In this document: positions 9,701-18,351 of the stretch, piece by piece
Position numbering within the stretch: position 1 is the stretch's first letter
Layout: each line of letters starts with the position of its first letter
Notes under the pieces: generated by a model
The model's database searches: none
Seen by the model: the letters and a program-made list of their open reading frames with translations, nothing else
Told to the model about the DNA's origin: nothing
NCBI RefSeq assembly: GCF_029029525.1
Contig: NZ_JAKJSC010000001.1
Span: 372,001 to 436,000 of the forward strand
Direction: 5' to 3'
Source of the DNA: Labilibaculum sp. DW002
Lineage (GTDB): Bacteria > Bacteroidota > Bacteroidia > Bacteroidales > Marinifilaceae
DNA length: 64,000 bases
Made by a program: the position numbers and the translations under genes

Positions 9701-9969
9701 CCACCAAATGCTAAAAGAATACCATCCGGCTTCTCTTTTAGGATCACTTGTTCTACAAAATGAGGCGTAACAGGTAGAAAGTAGATTTCATCTGCAATAC
9801 CTTTTGATGTTTGTACGGTTGCAATATTGGGATTTATTAGTACAGTTTTGATCCCTTCTTCCTTCATGGCCTTTAAAGCCTGAGAACCTGAGTAATCAAA
9901 CTCACCCGCTTCACCAATCTTAAGTGCTCCGGAACCTAATACTAATACCTTCTTTATATCTTGCTTCAT
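6730..9969 (-). CDS. carB: Carbamoyl phosphate synthetase large subunit
   Basis: 1079 residues, full length. Two homologous ATP-grasp halves start with KVLVLGSGALKIGEAGEFDYSG (residue 8) and SVIVLGSGAYRIGSSVEFDW (near residue 565). An oligomerisation domain lies between them and the C-terminal MGS-like allosteric domain is at about 930-1060. It makes carbamoyl phosphate from bicarbonate, ammonia supplied by CarA and two ATP, for arginine and pyrimidine synthesis. It is the last gene of the arginine operon, 25 bp after carA, and is followed by a strong terminator. Its place here means carbamoyl phosphate supply shares the arginine leader control, although the cell also needs it for UMP. Confidence 0.97.
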   Translation of the reverse strand: MKQDIKKVLVLGSGALKIGEAGEFDYSGSQALKAMKEEGIKTVLINPNIATVQTSKGIADEIYFLPVTPHFVEQVILKEKPDGILLAFGGQTALNCGIELFNAGTLEKYNLKVLGTPIETIIKTEDREIFANELRKIDVKTPNSMAVGSIDAALEAAEELGFPIIVRAAFTLGGQGSGFCNNMDELRSLAENALSYSSQILIEESLKGWKEVEYEVVRDAYDNCITVCNMENFDPLGIHTGESIVIAPSQTLTNSEYHKLRSLALKIIRHMGVVGECNVQYALDPNSEDYRVIEVNARLSRSSALASKATGYPLAFVAAKLGLGYALQDLKNAVTKTTTACFEPALDYVVCKIPRWDLNKFEGVTKEIGSSMKSVGEVMAIGRNFEEAIQKGLRMIGQGMHGFVGNVHSKFEDVDKELANPTDMRIFAVAQAFEKGYSIDKIHDLTKIDKWFLSKLEHITKLKWDLQKYNNLQELPDALLKDSKVYGFSDFQIARFVLKPESGNMESELLQVRNTRKKLGITPVVKQIDTLAAEYPAQTNYLYLTYSGSEDDLVYENDNKSVIVLGSGAYRIGSSVEFDWCSVNALSGVKKEGYRSVMINYNPETVSTDYDVCDRLYFDELSFERVLDIIDLEQPKGVIVSVGGQIPNNLSMRLHKSEVKVLGTSPESIDRAENRKTFSAMLDDLGVDQPRWAELSSIEAIHTFIDEVDFPVLIRPSYVLSGAAMNVVSNKNELEHFLNLATQVSKQYPVVVSEFIQQAKEIEFDGVAKNGEILIDAISEHVEFAGVHSGDATLVFPPQKLYFETIRRIRKIASEIANSLNITGPFNMQLLAKDNDIKVIECNVRASRSFPFVSKVMDYNFVELAATAMLDGPIPTQMPSMFELENIGVKASQFSFSRLSKADPILGVDMASTGEVGCIGPDYYDAILKSMLSVGYRIPKKSVLISSGPIRSKIELLKSAKMLEERGHKLYGTRGTAKFLEENGVTIESVGWPDEDVEITAQSLIKEHKVDLVINIPKNLSKTELNNDYSIRRTAIDLNVPLVTNARLASAFIYSFCKKSIDDLGIDSFSDYVEGKTDF

Positions 9970-9994
9970 TTTATATGCGAATTAAAGGGCTAAA

Positions 9995-11086
9995 CTATTT
10001 TTTATTGCTTTTAAAATCTTCAATCATTTCTATGAAATCATCGAATAAGAATTCCGTATCAGTTGGTCCACTTGAAGCCTCAGGGTGAAACTGTGATGAG
10101 AAGAAAGGTTTGCTAGCATGCTTAATCCCTTCGCAAGTATCATCATTTGCATTTACAAATAATGGCTCCCATTCATTTGGCAATGTGTCCATATTAATTG
10201 CATAACCATGATTTTGTGAGGTAATGAAACAACGCTTGCTGCCTTTCAAAACAACTGGTTGGTTGTGACTTCTGTGACCATACTTCAATTTGTAAGTGTC
10301 AGCGCCAGCTGCTAAAGCCATCAATTGTGTACCCAAACAAATACCCATTATTGGTGTATCTTTTTCGAAAACAGATTTAAGGTTAGCGATCGCTTTCACA
10401 TTTTGCTTTGGATCTCCAGGACCGTTCGATATAAATAGCCCATCATATTCTTCGTTCGTGAAATCATAATCGTGAGGAACACGAATTACTGTTGTATCGC
10501 GCTTCAACAAACAACGAATAATGTTGTTTTTCACACCACAATCAAGCAATAATACTTTGTGTTTTCCATCTCCATAAACAATCTTTTCCGATGTGCTTAC
10601 CTGCGCAACAAGGTTTTCAAGATTTGGATCCTTCCATTCTGGCTCTACATCTTCAAAAACAATTTTTGCAAGCATACTTCCTTGTTCACGAAGCTTCTTA
10701 GTTAATGCTCTTGTATCCACACCATAAATACCTGGTATTTTATGCTCTTTCATCCAATCACCTAAACTAAGGCTTGCATTCCAATGACTAAATTCCTCGG
10801 TGTAATCAGAAACAATAAAAGCCGACACTTGAATTTTTTCAGACTCGTAAAAACGAAACAAATCATCCTCTTGAAGTGTTCCTGGAACGCCATAATTCCC
10901 AATCAAAGGGAAAGTACTCACTAAAATCTGTCCTCGGTAAGAAGGATCAGTTAAGCTTTCAGGATAACCTGTCATAGCGGTGTTAAATACCATCTCCCCT
11001 GCAATGGATTCCTGATAACCAAAAGATGTACCGGTGTACTCCGATCCATCCTGTAAAATCAATTTAGCTTTTGTCTTCACTGACAT
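9995..11086 (-). CDS. carA: Carbamoyl phosphate synthetase small subunit (glutaminase)
   Basis: 363 residues. The N-terminal CPSase_sm_chain domain has the EMVFNTAMTGYPESLTDPSYRGQI signature, and the C-terminal class I glutamine amidotransferase has nucleophile Cys250 in GICLGTQ and the His334-Pro-Glu336 pair in QFHPEAS. The residue after GICLG is Thr where His is usual in E. coli-type enzymes; the catalytic triad itself is intact. It hydrolyses glutamine and channels ammonia to CarB. It follows argH by 67 bp and precedes carB by 25 bp. Confidence 0.96.
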   Translation of the reverse strand: MSVKTKAKLILQDGSEYTGTSFGYQESIAGEMVFNTAMTGYPESLTDPSYRGQILVSTFPLIGNYGVPGTLQEDDLFRFYESEKIQVSAFIVSDYTEEFSHWNASLSLGDWMKEHKIPGIYGVDTRALTKKLREQGSMLAKIVFEDVEPEWKDPNLENLVAQVSTSEKIVYGDGKHKVLLLDCGVKNNIIRCLLKRDTTVIRVPHDYDFTNEEYDGLFISNGPGDPKQNVKAIANLKSVFEKDTPIMGICLGTQLMALAAGADTYKLKYGHRSHNQPVVLKGSKRCFITSQNHGYAINMDTLPNEWEPLFVNANDDTCEGIKHASKPFFSSQFHPEASSGPTDTEFLFDDFIEMIEDFKSNKK

Positions 11087-11153
11087 AAAAGTTCTATAAA
11101 ATGGTTTATAATTAGTTTTTTATATTGTATTAGAACAGAATTAATGGCTGCTC

Positions 11154-12491
11154 TTATATTCTATTTAATAAATTCATGTAGGCTTCTTTCGTTTTGTTGA
11201 AATTAAAACCAATGAATATATCATTCATCTTATCAACGATCTTATCGTTACACAAGTTCCCAATACTTCCTTCATGAACATGTTTCACTTTTCCATCGTA
11301 TTCAAAATTACCTTCTTCAACAATTTGCCCAATCTTCTTATAAGCATCTCGGAAAGGAATGCCATCAAGTACCATTTGGTTTACCTCTTCCACAGTAAAC
11401 ATGTATTTGTAACGCTCGTCTTTAATAACTTCTTTATTGATTTTCACATTAGATAACATGACTCTAGTCATTTCAATACAAGCAATCATTTTATCAAAGG
11501 CTGGCATAAAAAATTCCTTTGTCAACTGATAATCTCTATGATATCCAGATGGTAGGTTAGATGTTACAGCTTGAATTTGAGCAGGCAACATCTGCAATGC
11601 GTTTGCATGAGCACGAATCAATTCAAAAACATCAGGATTCTTTTTATGTGGCATAATGCTACTACCTGTCGTTAATTCATCAGGAAAGCTTAAGAAATTA
11701 AAGTTTTGACTGTTGTACAAACATGCATCCATAGCTAATTTGGCAATTGTCATCGCCATATTTGCTAATGCCGAAAGAACTGTAAATTCCATTTTGCCAC
11801 GACCCATTTGGGCATAAACAACATTATAGCTCAAATCTCTAAAGCCTAATAAGTCGGTTGTCATTTGTCTATCTAGTGGGAAAGATGAACCATAACCAGC
11901 TCCAGACCCTAAAGGATTCTGATTAACAACCTTGTAAGCTGCTTGAAGAACCATCATATCATCCGATAAGCTTTCTGCATAAGAACCAAACCATAAACCA
12001 AATGAAGATGGCATTGCTACTTGAAGGTGTGTATAACCAGGTATTAAAACATTCTTATTTTTGTTACTTTTTGCGATCAACTCATCAAATAGAAGTCTTC
12101 CTTCTCGTACTATTTCTTCTAGTTTATTTCTTGTAAATAGTTTCAAATCTAAAAGAACTTGATCATTTCTAGATCTTCCACTGTGTATCTTTTTTCCTAT
12201 ATCCCCTAAGGTTTCTGTAAGTTGATATTCTATCTGAGAATGAACATCTTCAATACCATCTTCGATTACGAAAGCATCATTTTTTATTGAAGAATAGATT
12301 TTGCGCAATTCTTCTTGAATCATTTTCAGTTCTTTCTTCTCTAATAATCCAATAGATTCAAGCATTTCAATGTGTGCAAGTGAACCTAAAACATCAAATG
12401 CTGCAAGTTGCAAATCCAATTCTCTATCCATACCGACAGTGAATTGTTCAATTTTCTTATCAACCTTTACGCCTTTGTCCCAAAGTTTCAT
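11154..12491 (-). CDS. argH: Argininosuccinate lyase
   Basis: 445 residues, fumarase/aspartase fold. The superfamily signature GSSIMPHKKNPDVFELIRAH lies near residues 277-296 and the earlier HSGRSRNDQV motif near 102-111. It splits argininosuccinate into arginine and fumarate, the last step of arginine synthesis. Cytoplasmic tetramer by family. Located 68 bp downstream of argE inside the operon. Confidence 0.96.
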   Translation of the reverse strand: MKLWDKGVKVDKKIEQFTVGMDRELDLQLAAFDVLGSLAHIEMLESIGLLEKKELKMIQEELRKIYSSIKNDAFVIEDGIEDVHSQIEYQLTETLGDIGKKIHSGRSRNDQVLLDLKLFTRNKLEEIVREGRLLFDELIAKSNKNKNVLIPGYTHLQVAMPSSFGLWFGSYAESLSDDMMVLQAAYKVVNQNPLGSGAGYGSSFPLDRQMTTDLLGFRDLSYNVVYAQMGRGKMEFTVLSALANMAMTIAKLAMDACLYNSQNFNFLSFPDELTTGSSIMPHKKNPDVFELIRAHANALQMLPAQIQAVTSNLPSGYHRDYQLTKEFFMPAFDKMIACIEMTRVMLSNVKINKEVIKDERYKYMFTVEEVNQMVLDGIPFRDAYKKIGQIVEEGNFEYDGKVKHVHEGSIGNLCNDKIVDKMNDIFIGFNFNKTKEAYMNLLNRI

Positions 12492-12559
12492 AGTATTTCT
12501 TTTTATAGGTGCTAGTGTATGTTATTGTTTAATCCGTTTTGCCTTTTTCGATCAGAAAT

Positions 12560-13627
12560 CTAATCGAGTTTCAAACCATCCAACAAGTTATAATATTTTT
12601 CGATTCCATCTCCAATTTCATTTATGTAGATGAACTCATCGGCAGTATGAGAACGTGCAGAATCTCCAGGGCCTAATTTTACTGTTGGAAATCCTTTCAT
12701 TATCGCCTGATCTGAAGTTGTTGGTGATCCATAATATTTCATTCCTAAGTTCAATCCATTCTGTATTAATGGGTGATCCATAGGAATCCCAGATGAATTC
12801 ATTCTGAAAGAACGAGCAGAAACTTTACTTTCCAATTTCTCTTTGATGATTGCGAATGCTTTTTCGTTCGTATAGTACTCGTTTGTACGTACATCAACAA
12901 CAAACTTACACGATGATGGAACAACATTGTGCTGTGTTCCTGCATTAATTTGAGTTACAGACATTTTAACTGCTCCTAATACCTCCGACTCTAAAGCAAA
13001 CTTGTATGAATGAAGCCATTCAATATCTTTAATCGCGATATTAATTGCGTTAACACCTTCATTTCTTGCTGCATGACCAGGAACCCCTATCGCATCGCAA
13101 TCCAATACCATCAAACCTTTTTCAGCAATTGCCATCTCCATTAAAGTAGGTTCTCCAACAATTCCCACATCAATTCGACCAATTTCATCCTGAATTAATT
13201 CAAAACCTCCAGTACCTGAAATCTCTTCTTCTGCAGATGCAACAAAAACTCTATTGTATGCTTGATCTGAGCCTTCTAAAGCTAAAAAAGAAGCAAAAAG
13301 AGAAACTAAGCATCCTCCTGCATCATTACTACCAAGCCCATATAATTTTCCATCTTCAATACATGGATCAAGTGGGTTTTTAGTATATTTTTCGGAAGGT
13401 TTAACGGTATCTAAATGAGAATTTAGCAATAGAACAGGCTTTGTTGAATCAAAATCCTTATTATAAGCCCAAACGTTATTTCCTTTACGATGAACCTTAT
13501 ATCCGAAAGAATTCAATTTCCCTTCCATTACATCAGCAACCTGATCCTCCTCTTTACTAAAAGATTGAATGGAAATTAATTCCTTGAGTGTACTTAAAGC
13601 TATTTCTGTATATTTTTCAAAATTCAT
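12560..13627 (-). CDS. argE: N-acyl-ornithine deacylase, M20 family (ArgE/DapE-like)
   Basis: 355 residues, zinc peptidase M20. Metal and catalytic motifs are LLLNSHLDTVKP (near 68-79), LGSNDAGGC (near 97) and ASAEEEISGTGG (near 130), with a late SHTADEF. It removes the N-acyl group from ornithine; in Bacteroidota this may be N-acetyl or N-succinyl, which sequence alone does not settle. If the pathway uses the N-acyl-ornithine transcarbamylase typical of the phylum, the true substrate is N-acyl-citrulline. It sits 9 bp after argB. Confidence 0.88.
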   Translation of the reverse strand: MNFEKYTEIALSTLKELISIQSFSKEEDQVADVMEGKLNSFGYKVHRKGNNVWAYNKDFDSTKPVLLLNSHLDTVKPSEKYTKNPLDPCIEDGKLYGLGSNDAGGCLVSLFASFLALEGSDQAYNRVFVASAEEEISGTGGFELIQDEIGRIDVGIVGEPTLMEMAIAEKGLMVLDCDAIGVPGHAARNEGVNAINIAIKDIEWLHSYKFALESEVLGAVKMSVTQINAGTQHNVVPSSCKFVVDVRTNEYYTNEKAFAIIKEKLESKVSARSFRMNSSGIPMDHPLIQNGLNLGMKYYGSPTTSDQAIMKGFPTVKLGPGDSARSHTADEFIYINEIGDGIEKYYNLLDGLKLD

Positions 13628-13636
13628 ATCTTCAGC

Positions 13637-14416
13637 TTAAGAATTAATTACCTGTGTTCCTGATGATTGATGTTTTTCCATTGAAACGAAGTTTCCAATA
13701 TAAACCTCTTCAACACCCTTTGCCAATGCATAAAATGCGTTTTGGGTTTTAGGTAACATCCCAGTATTAATTTTTCCGGCAGTAACCATATCCGAACATT
13801 TCTCTTTCGACAAAACAGGGATAACACTACTTTCATCTTCTGCACTCATTAACACTCCGAGTTTTTCAAAACTATATATCAGTTTCACTTTATAGAATCT
13901 ACTTAATGCTACTGCAACTTCTGTTGCTACAGTGTCTGCGTTCGTATTTAATAATTGTCCTTGCCCGTCATGAGTTATGGGAGCAATAGCCAAAACAGAA
14001 TTACATTCAATTTGCTTACACAAAGCCAATGTATTAACATTAGTGATATCACCAACGAAACCATAATCGACTTCATCTACAGGTCTTTTTTCTGCTCTAA
14101 TTAGATCTAAATCGGCGCCGCACAAACCTAAAGCATTAACGCCTCTTGCTTGCAATGCTGCAACAATATTCTTATTGATTAAGCCAGCAAAAACCATACT
14201 AACCAATTTTAAATTTTCAGCATCTGTTATTCGCCTACCATCTATCATTTTGGTTTTTACACCCAATTTGCCAGATAAATCCGAAGCCAATTTTCCACCA
14301 CCATGCACAAGTACGATTTTACCGCTTAAGTTCGAAAAAGCATCCAAAAACTCATTCAGTTCTTCTGGATTATCAATAACATTACCACCAATTTTTACTA
14401 CCGTTAAATCTATCAT
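13637..14416 (-). CDS. argB: N-acylglutamate kinase
   Basis: 259 residues, amino acid kinase fold. Visible are VVKIGGNVID (residue 6), LVHGGGKLASDLSGKLG (near 36-52), the GRRITDAENL substrate loop and NTNADTVATEVA (near 157). It phosphorylates N-acetyl- or N-succinylglutamate. The start overlaps the argD stop in an ATGA arrangement, suggesting translational coupling. The N-terminal regulatory helix of arginine-inhibited hexameric NAGKs is absent because the protein begins directly at the first strand, so feedback control may rest on the leader and the acyltransferase. Confidence 0.93.
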   Translation of the reverse strand: MIDLTVVKIGGNVIDNPEELNEFLDAFSNLSGKIVLVHGGGKLASDLSGKLGVKTKMIDGRRITDAENLKLVSMVFAGLINKNIVAALQARGVNALGLCGADLDLIRAEKRPVDEVDYGFVGDITNVNTLALCKQIECNSVLAIAPITHDGQGQLLNTNADTVATEVAVALSRFYKVKLIYSFEKLGVLMSAEDESSVIPVLSKEKCSDMVTAGKINTGMLPKTQNAFYALAKGVEEVYIGNFVSMEKHQSSGTQVINS

Positions 14417-15546
14417 ACTTCTACAATTTGGGTTATTTTTTGAAATGCCTCAATGAATTGGTCTGCTTCCTTTTTTGTAATTGAAAGTGGTGGTAACAAT
14501 CGCAATGTTTTATTACCTGATGATCCAGTAAAAATCCCATGATCCTCCAAAAGCTGTTTTCGAATTACAGTCATGTTTTCCAAATCGATACCAATCATCA
14601 ATCCTTTCCCCCTTATTGTGTTTATAGCTTTATTATCTTCTAGTTTAGAGATTAAATATGCTCCAATTTTTTCTGCGTTTGCAATCAACTGTTCTTCTTC
14701 AATTGTTTCAAGAACGGCAATTCCTGCAGCACAAGCCAAATGATTCCCTCCGAAAGTCGTACCTAACAATCCGGCTTTCCCTTCTAGTTTGGGATGAATC
14801 AGAACACCAGCAAGTGGAAAACCATTCCCCATCCCCTTAGCAGTTGTTATGATATCGGCTTTGATATCGGCGTGTTGGTGCGCAAAAAACTTCCCTGTTC
14901 TTCCATATCCCGATTGAATTTCATCTAAGATCAGAAGAGCATTGTTCTTCTCACACAAGCTTTTCGCTGACTTTAAAAACTCAACAGATGGTTCAACAAC
15001 ACCGTTAACTCCTTGAATTCCTTCGATAATCACAGCTGCAACATCCTGATTACTTAATTCTTTCTCAAGTGCAGTAGTATCATTCATATCAACAAAAACA
15101 ACTTCATGTTTTGCATTAAATTCTGATGACAATTTAGAATTATCAGTTATCGCCAAAGCACCACTACTTCTGCCATGAAAAGAACCTTTTAGAGCAATTA
15201 CTTTTGATTTGCCAGTATGAAAAGAGGCCACTTTTAAAGCATTTTCATTGGCTTCAGCTCCTGAATTACACAAGAATAAATTATAGTCATCGTAACCTGA
15301 TATTTTTCCAAGTTTGCAAGCTAATTTTTCCTGCATATCATTCTTTACAGCGTTTGAATAGAATCCTAAACAGTGTAGCTGATGTTCAATTCTGAAAATA
15401 TAATGTGGATGACTGTGACCAATTGAGATCACACCATGTCCACCATAAAAATCCAGGTATTTATTCCCTTTATCATCGGAAATTTTAGAACCTTTTCCGT
15501 TAACAAGGTTTATATTATAACAATTATATACGTCGAATAATTTCAT
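14413..15546 (-). CDS. argD: N-acylornithine aminotransferase
   Basis: 377 residues from the second ATG. A longer start at 15567 would overlap argC by 11 bp, whereas MKLFDVYN is the usual beginning of Bacteroidota homologues. Class III PLP aminotransferase: NSGAEANENALK (near 100), LLILDEIQSGYGRTG (near 205) and the PLP lysine in TTAKGMGNGFPLAG (near 237). It converts N-acyl-glutamate semialdehyde to N-acylornithine. Coupled to argB by a 4-bp overlap. Confidence 0.93.
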   Translation of the reverse strand: MKLFDVYNCYNINLVNGKGSKISDDKGNKYLDFYGGHGVISIGHSHPHYIFRIEHQLHCLGFYSNAVKNDMQEKLACKLGKISGYDDYNLFLCNSGAEANENALKVASFHTGKSKVIALKGSFHGRSSGALAITDNSKLSSEFNAKHEVVFVDMNDTTALEKELSNQDVAAVIIEGIQGVNGVVEPSVEFLKSAKSLCEKNNALLILDEIQSGYGRTGKFFAHQHADIKADIITTAKGMGNGFPLAGVLIHPKLEGKAGLLGTTFGGNHLACAAGIAVLETIEEEQLIANAEKIGAYLISKLEDNKAINTIRGKGLMIGIDLENMTVIRKQLLEDHGIFTGSSGNKTLRLLPPLSITKKEADQFIEAFQKITQIVEV

Positions 15547-15556
15547 TTCTTCTTCT

Positions 15557-16522
15557 TTAAAATCCAATTGGCTTTAAGCCTAAACCTAAAATTTCTGGCA
15601 TCCCAAAAAGCAAGTTCATATTTTGTACTGCTTGTCCGGATGCACCTTTCAATAAATTATCAATAACTGACACAATCATCAGTTTACTTCCGTGTTTTTC
15701 AAAGTACAACACACATTTATTTGTGTTAACGACTTGTTTTACATCAGGAGTTTGATTTGAAATGGTAACAAATGGATGATCTTGATAATATTTTTTATAA
15801 TTCTCTACAGCTTCTTCTAATGACCAATCACAATCTGTATACATGGTTGCCATAATTCCTCTGCTGAAGTTTCCCCTTACAGGAATAAAGTTGATTTCCT
15901 TCTCAAAATTTGGCTGTAATTGCAATACTGTTTCTGTAATCTCTGCCAAGTGTTGATGAGTAAATGCCTTGTAGACAGACACATTATTGTTTTTCCAACT
16001 AAAATGAGATGTTACTGTAGGATTTTGACCTGCTCCGGTAGAACCAGTAATTGCATTAACATGAATTTCTTCTTTTAACTTGCTAGACTTTGCCAATGGC
16101 AACAAACCTAGCTCTATACAAGTCGCAAAACATCCAGGATTAGCAATTCTATTTGCACTAACAATTGCGTCCTTATTCAATTCTGGTAATCCGTAAACAA
16201 AACCTTCTGTATTTGTCTTTGGTCTAAAATCAGTACTTAAATCAATGATTTTAACAGCTTCAGGTAATTCATTATCCTCTAGAAATAATTTCGTTTTACC
16301 ATGACCAGAACAGATAAAAATAACATCTGTATTTGAATAATCAGCTTTGGAAAATTCAAGATCTGTATCACCTAGCAAATCTCTATGGACATCCGTTATA
16401 GGATGTCCCATATGGCTCGTACTCTGTACGAAACTAATATTCGCTTGAGGATGCCAAATTAAAATCCGCAACAATTCACCAGCAGTATATCCTGCTCCAC
16501 CTATAATTCCAACATTTACCAT
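15557..16522 (-). CDS. argC: N-acyl-gamma-glutamyl-phosphate reductase
   Basis: 321 residues, short ArgC class. The N-terminal NAD(P) loop is VGIIGGAGYTAGELLRIL and the catalytic cysteine is in IANPGCFATCIELGL (near 127-141), followed by the dimerisation domain with the conserved KAFTHQHLAEI segment. It reduces N-acyl-glutamyl phosphate to the semialdehyde. Only 1 bp separates it from argG. Confidence 0.95.
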   Translation of the reverse strand: MVNVGIIGGAGYTAGELLRILIWHPQANISFVQSTSHMGHPITDVHRDLLGDTDLEFSKADYSNTDVIFICSGHGKTKLFLEDNELPEAVKIIDLSTDFRPKTNTEGFVYGLPELNKDAIVSANRIANPGCFATCIELGLLPLAKSSKLKEEIHVNAITGSTGAGQNPTVTSHFSWKNNNVSVYKAFTHQHLAEITETVLQLQPNFEKEINFIPVRGNFSRGIMATMYTDCDWSLEEAVENYKKYYQDHPFVTISNQTPDVKQVVNTNKCVLYFEKHGSKLMIVSVIDNLLKGASGQAVQNMNLLFGMPEILGLGLKPIGF

Positions 16523-16523
16523 C

Positions 16524-17720
16524 TTATTCTTGGTTTACGGTGTAATAAATCTTCAATGAATTCGCTAAAATATTGGTAAAGCCTTTTACATCATCAGCTG
16601 TCCAACCAACATTTGTTTCGCCATACTGTCCAAACAGGTCAGTCATTAAATCATTAGGAGAAGTTATTCCTTCTACCTGAAAATATTTCGGGCTTAACTT
16701 TAAAGTAGCAGTTCCAGTCACCTTCTTTTGAGTATCCACAAGAAATGTCTCCATGTTTCTCATCAGTGGCTCCAGGTATTGAGCTTCGTGCAGAAGCATG
16801 CCGTAGAAATCACCTAACTGATCTTTCCAGTGCATTTGCCATTTGCTTAGGCAATGTTTCTCCAGCATTTCATGAGCTTTCAGAATCAAAACTGGCGCGG
16901 CTGCTTCAAAGGCAACTCTACCTTTTGTTCCCAAAATGGTATCACCAATATGCATGTCTCTACCGATACCAAACTGTGAACCAATAGCTTCAATTTTCTT
17001 AATTGCTTCAAGAGGTGAAAGTTTTTCGTCATTCACACTTACCAATTCACCTGCTTCGAAACCAATGCTTAGCTTTTCTGATTCGGTTTTAACAACTTGT
17101 TTTGGATAAGCCTCTTCGGGTAATGGCTCACTAGAATTTAAAGTCTCTTTTCCGCCAATACTGGTTCCCCAAATTCCTGCGTTAATTGAATAGGCCATCT
17201 TCTCGAACTCGTCATCGATACCTGCTTCTTTCAGATATTCAATTTCTTCTTCTCTACTCAGCTCCAAATCTCTGGTTGGGGTAATGATCTTGGCATTAGG
17301 TGCCATTATTTGGAAGATCAAGTCGAATCTGATTTGATCGTTTCCTGCTCCAGTACTACCATGGGCGATATAATCCGCTCCAATTTCGTGGGCACATTTA
17401 GCAATAGCCATAGCTTGAAAAGCTCTCTCCGAGCTCACTGATAAGGGGTAGCAATTGTTCTTTAGAACATTACCCATAATCAGGTACTTGATGCACTTTG
17501 CGTAGTATTCTTCGGTAAGGTCGATGCTAGTATGATCTATCACACCTAGCTTTTGTGTTTTTTTCTCAATTGCGCACAGTTCTTCATCACTAAATCCGCC
17601 AGTATTTCCTAATACTGTATAAACTTTCATGCCCAAATCCTTTGATAAGTGAAGGGCACAGTATGTTGTATCTAATCCGCCACTGTAGGCTAAAACGACT
17701 TTTTTCTTTGTTGATGTCAT
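16524..17720 (-). CDS. argG: Argininosuccinate synthase
   Basis: 398 residues. The PP-loop ATP site is VVLAYSGGLDTTYCALHL (residues 7-24), followed by the citrulline and aspartate binding segment AHGSTGAGNDQIRFDL (near 118-133). It joins citrulline and aspartate with ATP. It lies 45 bp after the GNAT gene and 1 bp before argC. Confidence 0.96.
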   Translation of the reverse strand: MTSTKKKVVLAYSGGLDTTYCALHLSKDLGMKVYTVLGNTGGFSDEELCAIEKKTQKLGVIDHTSIDLTEEYYAKCIKYLIMGNVLKNNCYPLSVSSERAFQAMAIAKCAHEIGADYIAHGSTGAGNDQIRFDLIFQIMAPNAKIITPTRDLELSREEEIEYLKEAGIDDEFEKMAYSINAGIWGTSIGGKETLNSSEPLPEEAYPKQVVKTESEKLSIGFEAGELVSVNDEKLSPLEAIKKIEAIGSQFGIGRDMHIGDTILGTKGRVAFEAAAPVLILKAHEMLEKHCLSKWQMHWKDQLGDFYGMLLHEAQYLEPLMRNMETFLVDTQKKVTGTATLKLSPKYFQVEGITSPNDLMTDLFGQYGETNVGWTADDVKGFTNILANSLKIYYTVNQE

Positions 17721-17765
17721 TGTAATGTTTTTTTACTTCTTAATTTGATGATTGAATTGCTTTTG

Positions 17766-18335
17766 CTATTTCTTATCCTTTTTATTGGGATCAAATAGCA
17801 TTCCTGTGCACAAACACATTTTTTGTTTGGTTCTAGTCAGTATGTCGTAATTCACGCAACCGCTGCAACCTTTCCAAAATGTTTCGTCTGTGGTTAACTC
17901 CGAAAATGTAACTGGTTTATATCCTAAATCAGAATTGATTTTCATTACAGGAAGACTTGTGGTAAGACCGAATATTTTAGATTCTGGATAGCGCTTTCTA
18001 GATAACTCAAAAGCTTTGGCTTTAATCATTTTAGCCAAACCAACAGCTCTATATTCCGGATCAACAATTAATCCTGAATTAGCTACGTACTTTCCATGTT
18101 CCCAGGTTTCTATATAACAGAAGCCAATTACTTTATTCTGATCAAAAGCAATGATTGCTTTTCCTTCCTGAATTTTTTGTACGATGTACAAAGGATTCCT
18201 TTTTGCAATTCCAGTACCACGTATTTTCGCAGCACGTTCAATCATATCACAAATCTCCTGGGCATATTCGTAATGCCTCAAGCTTGCTACAATGACACTT
18301 ATTTTTTGTTCAATTTCCATTGATGTTTCTATCAT
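17766..18335 (-). CDS. GNAT acyltransferase at head of arginine operon; likely N-acylglutamate synthase
   Basis: 189 residues. The GNAT acetyl-CoA site is seen around VIGFCYIETWEHGKYVANSGLIVDPEYRAVGLAKMIKAKAFEL (about 85-130). The C-terminus carries an unusual Cys set, FWKGCSGC then KMCLCTG, which could bind a metal; this extension is not part of the GNAT core. No other gene in the operon could perform the first step, acylation of glutamate, so by position this is the best candidate for the ArgA-type function. The acyl donor may be acetyl- or succinyl-CoA. Its ATG lies 16 nt after the stop of the fourth Arg-rich leader. Confidence 0.75.
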   Translation of the reverse strand: MIETSMEIEQKISVIVASLRHYEYAQEICDMIERAAKIRGTGIAKRNPLYIVQKIQEGKAIIAFDQNKVIGFCYIETWEHGKYVANSGLIVDPEYRAVGLAKMIKAKAFELSRKRYPESKIFGLTTSLPVMKINSDLGYKPVTFSELTTDETFWKGCSGCVNYDILTRTKQKMCLCTGMLFDPNKKDKK

Positions 18336-18351
18336 TTCAATCTAACTATTA

